Source of the DNA: an uncultured Chloroflexota bacterium
Lineage (GTDB): Bacteria; Chloroflexota; Dehalococcoidia; UBA3495
NCBI GenBank assembly: GCA_913020235.1
Contig: CAJWBT010000007.1
Location: forward strand, 1 to 19,075
Length of the DNA stretch: 19,075 nt
Reading direction: 5' to 3'
A model generated the notes under the pieces. The model searched no databases. It worked only from the letters and a program-made list of their open reading frames with translations, and had not been told where the DNA came from. A program made the position numbers and the translations under genes. Shown in pieces: positions 1 to 7,565 of this stretch (position 1 is the first letter of the stretch; each line of letters opens with the position of its first letter).

Positions 1-2
1 GG

Positions 3-71
3 TACGACCGTAGGAGCCTCTACTTCCTGGCAGCCCTGCATCTGGTCGCTGCCGTGATCTGGGGCGCGTAA
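3..71 (+). CDS. C-terminal tail of a membrane protein (partial)
   Basis: Frame 3 is open from the window edge to a TAA at 69-71 and encodes 22 residues. They begin with a charged YDRRS stretch and continue into a hydrophobic run (LYFLAALHLVAAVIWGA), which reads like the last transmembrane helix of an integral membrane protein. The other two forward frames stop within this stretch. The rest of the gene lies upstream of the window, so the family cannot be named. A polytopic enzyme such as a UbiA-type prenyltransferase would fit such a tail, but that is only a guess. The gene ends 13 bases before the inverted-repeat element. Confidence 0.4.
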   Translation, partial: YDRRSLYFLAALHLVAAVIWGA

Positions 72-84
72 TTGTCGATTCTAC

Positions 85-382
85 CTAGTACTCAGTCAAC
101 CTAGATCTGCAATTGTCATTTTGAGCAAAGCGAAAAATCTCAGCGTAACGATAAGATTCCTCGTCGCTCTGCTCCTCGGAATCATTCATGCTGGTTGCCA
201 CCAGCACCACGGCCCACGACAATGGACACCGCCCTGTCATCCCGAGTCCTTCGCGGGAAGGACTAGGGATCTGGGGAGGCGGAGGAGACGCCCCACCCCA
301 GATGCTTCGCCGCTGCGGCTGGCTCAGCATGACACTTTCGTACCAATGACATCCTTTCAAAACCAAGTTGACTGAGTACTAG
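85..382. mobile_element. MITE-like non-coding element with 16-bp terminal inverted repeats
   Basis: CTAGTACTCAGTCAAC at 85-100 is the exact reverse complement of GTTGACTGAGTACTAG at 367-382. The 298-bp interval has no credible gene. It holds two palindrome-prone units of the TGTCATTCTGAG...CTCAGAATGACA kind, which are widespread in intergenic DNA of Chloroflexota and other uncultured bacteria. Unit 1 starts at 114 (TGTCATTTTGAGCAAAGCG) and closes near 170-190. Unit 2 runs from TGTCATCCCGAG (235-246) to CTCAGCATGACA (323-334), pairing at 10 of 12 positions. Another ATGACA lies at 347-352. Small size, perfect termini and no transposase suggest a MITE moved in trans. The TA inside the terminal CTAG could reflect a TA target as in IS630/mariner elements (inference). 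This element fills the 72-427 gap, where no gene is seen. Confidence 0.6.
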
Positions 383-427
383 ACCGGGTGCCAGGAGAGG
401 CCCCGGAGAGATCGTGGGGGTCCCCGG

Positions 428-1186
428 TCACAGCTTGCGGATGGCTTCCTGCTGTAGCCGGAACAGCGGCTCCATGCCCCTTGCCGCTAGGGCCAGCACC
501 TCGGAAACGCGCTCCCGGGAAAAGGGGGCGGCCTCGGTAGCCCCTTGCAGCTCTACCATTTCCCCCCTTTCGGTAAGCACCACGTTGAAATCCGCTTGGG
601 CGTGGAAGTCTTCCTGATAGCACAGGTCCAGCAGCAACTCGCCGTCCACAATGCCCACGCTGACGGCGGCCACCGCGCTTCGCAAGGGTATCTTGGGCAA
701 TACCCCGTTTCTTACCAGAATGGTCATAGCCTGGTACAGCGCCACGTAGGCACCGGTAATGGCCGCGGTGCGGGTGCCGCCGTCGGCTTCGACCACGTCG
801 CAATCTACCTGCACGGTGCGTTCGCCCAGGGCTTCCAGGTTGGTGACCGCGCGCAGGGCCCGCCCGATCATGCGTTGAATCTCTTGAGAGCGGCCGTTGA
901 CCCGCCCCGAGTCCCTATCCCTCGGCCTACGGGTCGTTGTGGACCGGGGCAGCATCTCGTACTCGGCAGTCACCCAGCCTTTGCCCTGGCCCCTCAAGAA
1001 CGGAGGAACCCGCTCTTCCAGCGAAACCGCACACAGCACCTTGGTGGCCCCCACCTTGATCAGCGCCGAGCCCTCGGCGAACTTTTGGTAGCCTGGGGTG
1101 ATGATCGTTGGTCTGGCCTCATCCCATCGTCGGCCATCCGTTCTCAACAAAGTTACCCACTTCCTCTTTGGAGATTCGGCTATCAC
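428..1186 (-). CDS. rph: Ribonuclease PH
   Basis: RNase PH is a phosphate-dependent 3'-5' exoribonuclease that trims tRNA 3' ends in the cytoplasm. The 252 residues match the family (usually about 240) from end to end: RTDGRR near 15-20, the SLEERVPPFLRGQGKGWVTAEY block at 55-76, the phosphate-binding GGTRTAAITGA at 136-146 (T138, R139), metal ligands D181 and D187 in VDGELLLDLCYQED, and ELQGATEA near 212-219. The annotated start is a GTG with no clear ribosome site. A TTG at codon 13 or 14, preceded by AAGAGGAAG, would give a protein beginning next to the canonical RTDGRR and is a real alternative. It lies 119 bp downstream of comEC on the same strand. A TATACT (minus strand, 1268-1263) in that gap could give rph its own promoter, but no good -35 box is visible. 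Confidence 0.96.
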   Translation of the reverse strand: MIAESPKRKWVTLLRTDGRRWDEARPTIITPGYQKFAEGSALIKVGATKVLCAVSLEERVPPFLRGQGKGWVTAEYEMLPRSTTTRRPRDRDSGRVNGRSQEIQRMIGRALRAVTNLEALGERTVQVDCDVVEADGGTRTAAITGAYVALYQAMTILVRNGVLPKIPLRSAVAAVSVGIVDGELLLDLCYQEDFHAQADFNVVLTERGEMVELQGATEAAPFSRERVSEVLALAARGMEPLFRLQQEAIRKL

Positions 1187-1305
1187 CCGTCAGCGAGCCG
1201 AGAGCACCGGTCAGAGATCGGCTTTGAGGCTTTCGCTGATAGCTGAATGCCGGCCGCTGCTCAGTATACCTTACCCAGAGCCGGACCGGGGCCTGGGCCG
1301 CTGGA

Positions 1306-3768
1306 TTATCGTTGGGTCTTCACCCACAGCGTTTCGCCGTTTGTGATGAACTCGATGGTGCCGTCCTGGTCCGTCCGGAATACTCCGTCAGGGACCACCG
1401 CTTCGCCAAGCCTCTCGACCACCTCCGGGGACGGGTGTCTGAACCGGTTTCCCGCCCCTACAGACACGACTGCGACGGCGGGGTCCGCCTGAGCCAGAAA
1501 AGCCTCGGTGGTGGACGTCTTGCTGCCATGGTGCGCCACCTTTAGCACCGTGCTCCCCAGCTCCGCGCGATTCCGGGCCAGGTAATCCTCCGCATCCGCC
1601 TCGATATCGGCGGCCAGCAAGAAACTCACTTCTCCATAGACCAGCCTGAGCACGACACTATTATTGTTCGTGTCTAGCCGTGGAACCCCGATAGGTTCCG
1701 AAGGTGGGTGCACCACTTCCAGGGTCACGCCTGGATCCAGGAGTATCTCGTAACCCGCCTCTACGGCAAGCTCAGTCATTCTCTTGCGGTCCAGGGTAGC
1801 CCGCCACCGAGGGTAGAGGGAGCTGCCCGGCTGCTCAAATCCCACCAGGACAGAACCTACCCGGTAGTGCTCCAGCACCTCTAGCAGGCCCAGACTGTGG
1901 TCAGCGTCCATGTGGGTTAGCACTATCATGTCCAGACTTCGGTCAACGGCGGACAGCGGACCGGTGAGGCTGCGGGTGGCGCTATCCGTCTCCGGTCCTC
2001 CGTCCACCAGGACTTGCCGCCCCGAGGGCGTGACGATAAGGGTGCTGTCGCCTTGACCCACGTCGAAAAAATACACGTGTAGCTTGCCATCAGGCCCGCT
2101 GAGGACCTGCGCCCAGAGGAAGACGACGGCGGGAGCCAGCACGAATGCTAGGCCGGCCCTTCCCAGAGTGGAACCGCTGGGCATTGCCGCGCCGGGGCCG
2201 GCTGGGGCCGACGGCCGGATCAGCCAGTCCAGGCGTCCTGGCAGCCTGGCGATACGGCCCAGGCCACCGGTAAGGAGCAGGAGTCCAACCAGCACGATGT
2301 ACCAGGCCCAGACCAGCCCGTCGCCAACCCAGGCGCCCGACACCGCCGGTTTGGGCGCCCCGGAGACCAGGCCCACCAGGTAGGACAAGGGCGCCCAGGT
2401 TATCCAACCGAAGAGTTGGCCGATGGCCGGATGAACAAGTCCGGCGACCGCTGTTGCCAGGGTGCCCAGTAATATCAGGGGCAACGCGGGTAGGGCCAGT
2501 ATTGTGACAGGGATGCCGAACACCGGGATCCCGTGGAAGTTGAAAGCTACCAGGGGCCAGGTTGCCAACGTTGCCGCCAGGGCCACGATGAGGGCCGAAA
2601 CCACCCAGGTCAGAGTGTAGGTGATCCACGGTCTCTGCCGGCCGGTTCGCCTCACGATGCCGGCAGCGACGGCCGGGGCTATCCTGGCCTGGTAGGGCAG
2701 GGCCACGGCGATGCCCGCTATGGCGGCGAAGCTAAGCTGGAACGACACCTGCCGGACCACTTCTGGGTTGAGGGCCGCCATTGCGGCCGCGCTCAGGGCC
2801 AGCGCTGGTAAGATGCTCTTGGGGCGGCCCAGGGCCAGGGCCGTCAGGAAAACCGTGCCCATGGTAGCGGCCCGCACCACTGAAGGAGGCCCGCCGCTGA
2901 CCATGGCGTAGAGCCACATGAAAGCCAGGGGCAAGACGAGGTACAGCTGCCGGCGGCGGCCCAGCAACCAGGCCGAGGTCCCCAACGACATCGCCAGCAG
3001 TATTCCCACGTGCAAGCCGGAGATGGCCAAGAGGTGGGAGGCGCCGGTACCACGGAAGTCTTCTACCAGGCCGTCGGGCAGTTGGCCCCGCTGTCCCAGC
3101 AGCAATGCCTGGGCCAGCGCCGACTGGGGAGGGCTCAGGGAGGCTTCGATGCTCTCGGACAGCTTCCGCCGCAGGTCAAATATCCAGCCGCGCCAGCGGC
3201 TCCCGGTGCCCCGGGAGACCAGCACCGCCTCTCGGGACCAAAGGATGCCGGAGATGCCCTGGTTGGCCAGGTATGACGGATAATCGAAGTCCGCTACGGG
3301 ACTGGGCCGCTCCAACTCGCCCTCTAGCCGCAAGCGGTCCCCGTAGCGGAAATAAGGAGGCTCTCGCTGAAGGACCAGGGATTCGGGAGGTTCGGCGTAC
3401 GCCAGGGCTCTGGTCCGTAAAGGATTCCAACCTTGACCCCGGTCAACCGCCTCCACCGCGAGGCGGAGCTTGACCCGCCGCCCGGTTGCTTCAGGGTCGT
3501 CGATGACCCGCCCCTGGACCGTCACAGTTTGACCATCTTCGGTTACCAGAGGCGTCACCGGGGCAGCGGCGGCCTCGACTCGCAACAGCCCCAGCAGAAA
3601 GAACCCAGCCAGCACCACGGGCCAGAGGGAAACCCGGTACATGAAGAGCAAGCCCCCGACGGGGAGTGCGGCCAGCAACAGCAGGAGCACCGGCAGGGCA
3701 GGGGCGTTCACCTGAAGGCCCAGGAACAGGCCGGCCAGCCAGGCTACCACCACCAAAGCAAGCTTCAT
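1306..3768 (-). CDS. comEC: DNA-uptake channel protein ComEC/Rec2
   Basis: ComEC forms the inner-membrane channel that carries single-stranded DNA into the cytoplasm during natural transformation. All three domains of a full-length family member are present in 820 residues. Two N-terminal helices are followed by a DUF4131/OB-like region (about 75-190). The Competence domain (about 215-500) carries the signature HLLAISGLHVG at 245-255 and many hydrophobic helices. A C-terminal metallo-beta-lactamase domain (about 560-815) has FFDVGQGDS (567-575), VDGG (588-591), THMDADHSLG (618-627), AADIE around D721 and VAHHGSKTS (744-752), so its metal-binding set looks intact. GGAGG lies 10 bases before the ATG. 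It follows comEA by 54 bases on the same strand, and the two are almost certainly co-transcribed. Confidence 0.97.
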   Translation of the reverse strand: MKLALVVVAWLAGLFLGLQVNAPALPVLLLLLAALPVGGLLFMYRVSLWPVVLAGFFLLGLLRVEAAAAPVTPLVTEDGQTVTVQGRVIDDPEATGRRVKLRLAVEAVDRGQGWNPLRTRALAYAEPPESLVLQREPPYFRYGDRLRLEGELERPSPVADFDYPSYLANQGISGILWSREAVLVSRGTGSRWRGWIFDLRRKLSESIEASLSPPQSALAQALLLGQRGQLPDGLVEDFRGTGASHLLAISGLHVGILLAMSLGTSAWLLGRRRQLYLVLPLAFMWLYAMVSGGPPSVVRAATMGTVFLTALALGRPKSILPALALSAAAMAALNPEVVRQVSFQLSFAAIAGIAVALPYQARIAPAVAAGIVRRTGRQRPWITYTLTWVVSALIVALAATLATWPLVAFNFHGIPVFGIPVTILALPALPLILLGTLATAVAGLVHPAIGQLFGWITWAPLSYLVGLVSGAPKPAVSGAWVGDGLVWAWYIVLVGLLLLTGGLGRIARLPGRLDWLIRPSAPAGPGAAMPSGSTLGRAGLAFVLAPAVVFLWAQVLSGPDGKLHVYFFDVGQGDSTLIVTPSGRQVLVDGGPETDSATRSLTGPLSAVDRSLDMIVLTHMDADHSLGLLEVLEHYRVGSVLVGFEQPGSSLYPRWRATLDRKRMTELAVEAGYEILLDPGVTLEVVHPPSEPIGVPRLDTNNNSVVLRLVYGEVSFLLAADIEADAEDYLARNRAELGSTVLKVAHHGSKTSTTEAFLAQADPAVAVVSVGAGNRFRHPSPEVVERLGEAVVPDGVFRTDQDGTIEFITNGETLWVKTQR

Positions 3769-3822
3769 GGTGGAATTGCCTCCGCCCGGCTGGTCATACT
3801 GCCGGTAAACCGGATGTTGCCG

Positions 3823-4500
3823 CTATTGCCCGTTACCCACCGTCACCAGGTCCCGGATCGTTTCATGGATAGTCGGGCCGATCCCCGGGACGTTCATGAT
3901 TTCCTCTACAGCCTTGAACGAGCCATTTTCTTGCCGGTAACCCACGATAGCCTGTGCCTTGACCGGACCAATGCTGGGCAAGGTATCCAGCAGGCCGACT
4001 GCGGCGGTGTTCAGATCGATCAGGCTCGCGCCGGTGGCGGAGGAGTCTGAGGTATGGGGCTGGCCCGCAGCGGGCGCGGTTGCTGCCGGCGGGGTCTCGC
4101 CCAGTCTGGGGATGTGATACTGCCCTTCGTCCCGTACCCTGATGGCCAGGTTTACCGCGTCCTTCGCCGCGTCGTCGGTGAAGCCCCCGGCCTCCTTGAC
4201 GGCGTCTTCCACACGGGCATTCTGTTGCAACGTGTACACGCCAGGGGTGCGCACTGCCCCGCTGACATGGACCCGGACCTGCGCTTCCGCCCGGCCTGCC
4301 TCGCGCAATCCGGTGGTCTGAAGACCGGCCGTCGAAGTCCTCTCGGCGGGGGTGGGAAGCAGCACCCGGATCGGAGCGTTGTCGTCCCGGCGGACGAAGA
4401 GGACCACGGCGGCCAGCACCACGGCGGTGGCCAGAGAGGCCAGCACCGCCGCGGCAACGATGCGGAGGTTCGACCGGGGCGCGGGGCCGTCTTCATCCAT
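3823..4500 (-). CDS. comEA: Competence DNA-binding protein ComEA
   Basis: ComEA is the membrane-anchored receptor that binds incoming double-stranded DNA and hands it to ComEC. The 225 residues show a short cytoplasmic N-terminus, one transmembrane anchor (about 13-36), a linker, an SLBB domain (about 74-131, containing VHVSGAVRTPGVYTL), an Ala/Pro/Ser-rich spacer (about 134-158) and a C-terminal helix-hairpin-helix DNA-binding domain (159-222). The last domain has INLNTA-like IDLNTA and two GIGP hairpins (LPSIGPVKAQAI and VPGIGPTIHETI). The start is an ATG preceded by AAGGGA. It is first in the comEA-comEC(-rph) run and is divergent from ilvE across a 72-base gap. Confidence 0.96.
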   Translation of the reverse strand: MDEDGPAPRSNLRIVAAAVLASLATAVVLAAVVLFVRRDDNAPIRVLLPTPAERTSTAGLQTTGLREAGRAEAQVRVHVSGAVRTPGVYTLQQNARVEDAVKEAGGFTDDAAKDAVNLAIRVRDEGQYHIPRLGETPPAATAPAAGQPHTSDSSATGASLIDLNTAAVGLLDTLPSIGPVKAQAIVGYRQENGSFKAVEEIMNVPGIGPTIHETIRDLVTVGNGQ

Positions 4501-4510
4501 GGTCAGTCCC

Positions 4511-4540
4511 TTGTATTCGTTATGGGAGTCCGATTATAAT
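4511..4540 (+). promoter_or_regulatory. Predicted sigma-70-type promoter of ilvE (possibly divergent)
   Basis: TTGTAT (4511-4516) and a perfect TATAAT (4535-4540) are separated by 18 bases, about 30 bases ahead of the ilvE GTG. The -10 box sits in ATTATAAT (4533-4540), so a second TATAAT reads on the opposite strand (4538-4533) towards comEA. No convincing -35 box accompanies the minus-strand copy. Confidence 0.5.
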
Positions 4541-4572
4541 TTACCGCAGTCTCTAACGAAAGGGGGCGTATC

Positions 4573-5538
4573 GTGGGCACCTCGCAACCCGCTTCTGATG
4601 GCACCGGCGAGCTACTTACCTTTTTCAAGGGGAAGTTCGTCCCCATCAGCGACGCCCGAGTCAGCGTGATGACCCACGCGCTGCACTACGGCACCGGCGT
4701 GTTCGAAGGCATCCGCGGCAACTGGAACCAGGAAAAAGGAGCGGTCTACATCTTCCGCATGCGGGAGCACTTCCAGCGGTTGCTGCGAGGCTGCCGCATA
4801 ATGATGCTGAACATACCCTACACGGCGGACGACTTGTGCAAGATCACTGTCGATCTGGTAGAGCTTAACGGCCACCAGCAAGACATTTACATCCGCCCCC
4901 TGGCCTACAAGAGCGCCGAGCTGGTGGCCAACCTGAAGCTCCAAGACCTGGAGAGCGATTTCACCCTCATCACGATACCCTTCGGAAACTACCTGGGGTC
5001 CGACGTGCTCCGGTGCTGCACCTCCTCATGGCGTCGGGTTGACGATCCCATGATTCCGGCCCGGATAAAGAGCTGCGGACTCTACGTCAACAGCATCCTG
5101 GCCAAGACCGAGGCGACCCTGGCCGGCTTCGACGAAGCTATCATTTTGAACCACGACGGCCACGTTTGCGAGGGCTCCGGGGAGAACATCTTCATGGTCT
5201 CCGACGGCCGTCTGGTCACGCCTGTGTTGGAGGACAATGCGCTGCCCGGGATTACCCGCGACACCGTGATCCAGTTGGCCAAGAGCGAGCTGGGGCTGGA
5301 GGTGGTGGAGCGAAGTATCGATCGCAGCGAACTCTACCTCGCCGACGAAGTCTTCCTGACCGGCACAGCCGCCCACCTGACTCCGGTGGTGGAGTTGGAC
5401 AACCGGAAGATCGCCGAAGGCAAAACGGGCCCAATCTCTAGCCGGCTGCAAAAGATGTACTTTGAGATCGTGGCGGGTAGAAATCCCAAGTACCTGCACT
5501 GGTGCACTGCGGCCGTACCTCGCCTGGTCGCCGCCTGA
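4573..5538 (+). CDS. ilvE: Branched-chain amino acid aminotransferase (class IV PLP enzyme)
   Basis: IlvE catalyses the last step of leucine, isoleucine and valine synthesis, a PLP-dependent transamination with glutamate in the cytoplasm. The 321 residues follow the family throughout: HALHYGTGVFEGIR (35-48), IYIRPLAY (105-112), the PLP-lysine region ending in YVNSILAKTEA with K166 as the expected Schiff-base lysine, CEGSGENIFMV, LPGITRDTVI, ELYLADEVFLTGTAAHLTPV and the C-terminal GPISSRLQ. The residues after the lysine read SCGLY rather than the usual GGNY, a notable active-site variant. The start is GTG, chosen because AAAGGGGG lies 6 bases upstream and the N-terminus matches family length. 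An aminodeoxychorismate lyase or D-amino-acid transaminase is less likely given the IlvE-specific motifs. Confidence 0.94.
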   Translation: MGTSQPASDGTGELLTFFKGKFVPISDARVSVMTHALHYGTGVFEGIRGNWNQEKGAVYIFRMREHFQRLLRGCRIMMLNIPYTADDLCKITVDLVELNGHQQDIYIRPLAYKSAELVANLKLQDLESDFTLITIPFGNYLGSDVLRCCTSSWRRVDDPMIPARIKSCGLYVNSILAKTEATLAGFDEAIILNHDGHVCEGSGENIFMVSDGRLVTPVLEDNALPGITRDTVIQLAKSELGLEVVERSIDRSELYLADEVFLTGTAAHLTPVVELDNRKIAEGKTGPISSRLQKMYFEIVAGRNPKYLHWCTAAVPRLVAA

Positions 5539-5610
5539 TTTGCCGTGGAGGCAGGGTCCTCCTGCCGCTGGACGGTTGGCTCACCCGGGTTGTGACTGCA
5601 CCTGGAAGCG

Positions 5611-6252
5611 GTGGAAACGGTGTCACTCTGGGTCTGGCTTAGCCTGGTACTGACCTCCTACCTGATCGGTGGAATCCCCACCTCTTACGTGGCCACGCGC
5701 CTGCTGACCGGCCGGGACATCCGTCGGATCGGCGACCGCAACGCCGGAGCGGCCAACGTCTATCGCAACGTTGGCCCAAAGGCCGGCCTGATCGTCGGGG
5801 CGATTGACGTAATCAAGGGCGTGGTGGCGGTCGCGCTGGTGCGGGGGCTGGTGGACTCCACCGCGCTGGAGATGTCGGCCGGAGCCGCGGCGGTAGCGGG
5901 CCACAACTGGCCGGTGTTCCTGGGGCTGCGGGGCGGCCGCGGTGCGGCTACGGCCATGGGCGTCTTTCTGGCCATGTTGCCCGCGTTGGCGATGCCCGTC
6001 GGGGCGCTTACCTTGGTGATTCTGTACCTGACGAAGAGGGCCATGCCGGCCTTGGGGTTCTTCCTCATTGCGGTTCCGGTGCTTTCCTGGCCGGCCGGCT
6101 ATTCATATCCTTTGGTCATCTATTCGGTGGGGCTACCGGTGATGGTGGGCGCAACCCACTACCTGAGCACTCGAAGGCTCGACCCCGGAAGACCGGTGGA
6201 GCCAGCGGACGGAGACGAACGGGCGCTGCCGGGAGGCGAGCGTTTCCCGTGA
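5611..6252 (+). CDS. plsY: Glycerol-3-phosphate acyltransferase PlsY
   Basis: PlsY is an integral membrane enzyme that acylates glycerol-3-phosphate from acyl-phosphate, the first step of phospholipid synthesis. The 213 residues contain hydrophobic helices and the three family motifs: SYLIGGIPTSY (16-26), GDRNAGAANVYRNVG (41-55) and GHNWPVFLGLRGGRGAAT (97-114). The motifs vary: the second usually reads GSxNxGATN and the third GGKG, so S->D, T->A and K->R changes are present. This pattern suggests a divergent or second PlsY paralogue. The polar tail after about residue 186 is longer than usual. An in-frame TGA just upstream limits the start to GTG 5611 or GTG 5620, and neither has a strong ribosome site. 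It follows ilvE by 72 bases and overlaps the next gene by 4 bases. Confidence 0.92.
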   Translation: METVSLWVWLSLVLTSYLIGGIPTSYVATRLLTGRDIRRIGDRNAGAANVYRNVGPKAGLIVGAIDVIKGVVAVALVRGLVDSTALEMSAGAAAVAGHNWPVFLGLRGGRGAATAMGVFLAMLPALAMPVGALTLVILYLTKRAMPALGFFLIAVPVLSWPAGYSYPLVIYSVGLPVMVGATHYLSTRRLDPGRPVEPADGDERALPGGERFP

Positions 6253-6836
6253 CCGGCTCATTCATACTGGACTACTGCATCCTGGTCTTTCTGGCGTCCA
6301 GCGGCGTTTTCCAGATGGTGGCCGCGCTCGGTGGCTTCCGAGGCCTGTTGTATTTCCGGCAACGCCCCGTTTCCATCCTGTTCGGAGTGGTGCTGATGAC
6401 CGGCGCGGTTGCCTGGTTCTTCCTCTCCGAGTCTCGCAATGTGCCCGACAGCGCCCACGGGATGAACGGCAACGAGCAATTTGGCTACTTCTTCGCCGGC
6501 GCCGGGGCCGGCCTTGCCTTCACGCTGATCGTCTCGTCCCTGCGTAACTGGAGCCTGGGGGTGGAAAAATCCGACCTGCCGCCGGGCCTGGACGCGCTTC
6601 GGGAGACCAGCTACCTGCGCGCTCTACACCGGACCTGTAGCTATTATTGGGCTCTACGAGGTCGCGGGACGGGGCCCGGCCCCGGCCCCGCCCCAAGCAC
6701 CGAACTCGCTCAGGTTTCCGAGCGCGGCCTTAATTCCATTGTCGGACGTAGCCCCGGACACAAGCCCGTCCGCCTGGCCGCCGTTCGAACGCGGCTCTCC
6801 GGACTCCTGCGGCATCGGAAGCGCTCGTGGAGCTAG
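6249..6836 (+). CDS. Membrane protein of unknown function, three predicted helices
   Basis: I do not recognise this family. The 195-residue product has three hydrophobic segments (about 4-27, 37-58 and 77-98). A polar loop between the second and third contains SRNVPDSAHGMNGNEQFGY. The C-terminal half is soluble and basic: it includes GLDALRETSYLRALHRT, a Gly/Pro-rich run (about 138-147) encoded by a G/C-only tract near 6670-6690, and an Arg-rich end. Its GTG start overlaps the plsY stop as GTGA, and its end overlaps the start of the PAP2-like gene by 10 bases. Translational coupling and a role in membrane lipid or envelope biology are therefore likely (inference). The low-complexity C-terminus is less convincing as a folded domain, so the true stop could differ if the GC tract holds a sequencing error. 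Confidence 0.65.
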   Translation: MTGSFILDYCILVFLASSGVFQMVAALGGFRGLLYFRQRPVSILFGVVLMTGAVAWFFLSESRNVPDSAHGMNGNEQFGYFFAGAGAGLAFTLIVSSLRNWSLGVEKSDLPPGLDALRETSYLRALHRTCSYYWALRGRGTGPGPGPAPSTELAQVSERGLNSIVGRSPGHKPVRLAAVRTRLSGLLRHRKRSWS

Positions 6837-7405
6837 AGGCTCAGGTCGTCACCTGGCTCAACCAGATTATCGGCCGGTCCTATCTCTTGGACCGGGCCAC
6901 CTACCTGGTGGTCAGCGACTACTTCGTGCCCCTGGCCATGTGCTTCTGGACACTGGGTCTCTGGTTCCACGGGAAAGACCTTCGGTCGCGGGACCGCAAC
7001 CAGCGGGCGGTCCTGGGCGCGGCCATCTCCCTGGGCTTCGCCAACCTGGTGGTGCTGCTGCTGAACCTGCAGATCTTTAGGGAGCGGCCCATTGCCCACC
7101 ACGAGCTGGCCAACCTGCTATACGCGCCGACCGACTCTTCCCTTCCCGCCAATCCGGCGGCGGTCGCCTTCGCGATGGCGATGGGCGTCTGGCTGGGCAA
7201 CCGGCGGGCCGGACTGCCCTTGTTCTTCCTGGCGGGCGTGTGGAGCTTCGCACGGGTCTTCAACGGCCTGTTCTACCCCAGCGACGTGCTGGCCGGCGGG
7301 CTCATCGGCGTGACCGTCGCCGGCCTCGTGACCCTCGGGTTGCGGGCCATCGAGCCGGTCCCTACCTGGGTGTTGAAAGGGGCCCGATTGCTGCACCTGG
7401 CTTGA
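6827..7405 (+). CDS. PAP2-superfamily membrane protein, probably catalytically inactive
   Basis: The 192 residues have the layout of a PAP2/undecaprenyl-diphosphate phosphatase: several hydrophobic helices plus three spaced motifs. The third motif is the clearest, with R143-VFNGLFYPSDVLAGG matching the RxxxGVHYPSDVLAG pattern. The catalytic residues are mostly missing. The motif-1 lysine is N80 (R87-P88 kept), the motif-2 PSGH is PANP (107-110) with Pro replacing the histidine, and the motif-3 nucleophilic histidine is F149 (R143 and D153 kept). It is thus recognisable by fold but unlikely to hydrolyse phosphate by the standard mechanism. It could bind lipid phosphates or act as a structural or transport component (inference). 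The start is GTG 6827, overlapping the upstream gene by 10 bases. A convergent hairpin follows. Confidence 0.8.
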   Translation: MELEAQVVTWLNQIIGRSYLLDRATYLVVSDYFVPLAMCFWTLGLWFHGKDLRSRDRNQRAVLGAAISLGFANLVVLLLNLQIFRERPIAHHELANLLYAPTDSSLPANPAAVAFAMAMGVWLGNRRAGLPLFFLAGVWSFARVFNGLFYPSDVLAGGLIGVTVAGLVTLGLRAIEPVPTWVLKGARLLHLA

Positions 7406-7505
7406 GGCGCCCCTGCCCTTTTTAGCAGCGCGGCTTCCGTGGAGGACTGCCACTGACTTGTGAACGAGATTTCGAGCCATGGATTGGCAAACGTTGCGAC
7501 GAGAA

Positions 7506-7546
7506 CCCCCCATCAGTCCCCCTTTGTAAAAGGGGGATACAGGGGG
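7506..7546. terminator. Nested GC-rich hairpin between convergent genes, dispersed-repeat type
   Basis: CCCCCTTT (7518-7525) pairs perfectly with AAAGGGGG (7529-7536) around a GTA loop. An outer CCCCC (7507-7511) pairs with GGGGG (7542-7546). A T-run (ATTTT) follows on the plus strand. The sequence resembles a dispersed palindrome found between genes of many bacteria (CCCCCTTTGTAAAAGGGGG core). It lies between the convergent PAP2-like and helicase genes and could terminate both. Confidence 0.6.
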
Positions 7547-7565
7547 ATTTTGCTCACCTGGTCAC

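Noticed and set aside
85..375. Short open frames on both strands inside the inverted-repeat element
   Set aside because: They are built from palindromic repeat sequence with low-complexity translations and no ribosome sites.
545..1246. Long open frame on the plus strand opposite rph
   Set aside because: It lies antisense to a clear RNase PH gene, its translation has no recognisable motifs, and high-GC genes commonly leave such open antisense frames.
7506..7546. CRISPR-like repeats suggested by several short palindromes in the window
   Set aside because: The palindromes at 114-352, 7506-7546 and 13195-13274 differ from one another and show no regular repeat-spacer spacing. No cas gene is present.
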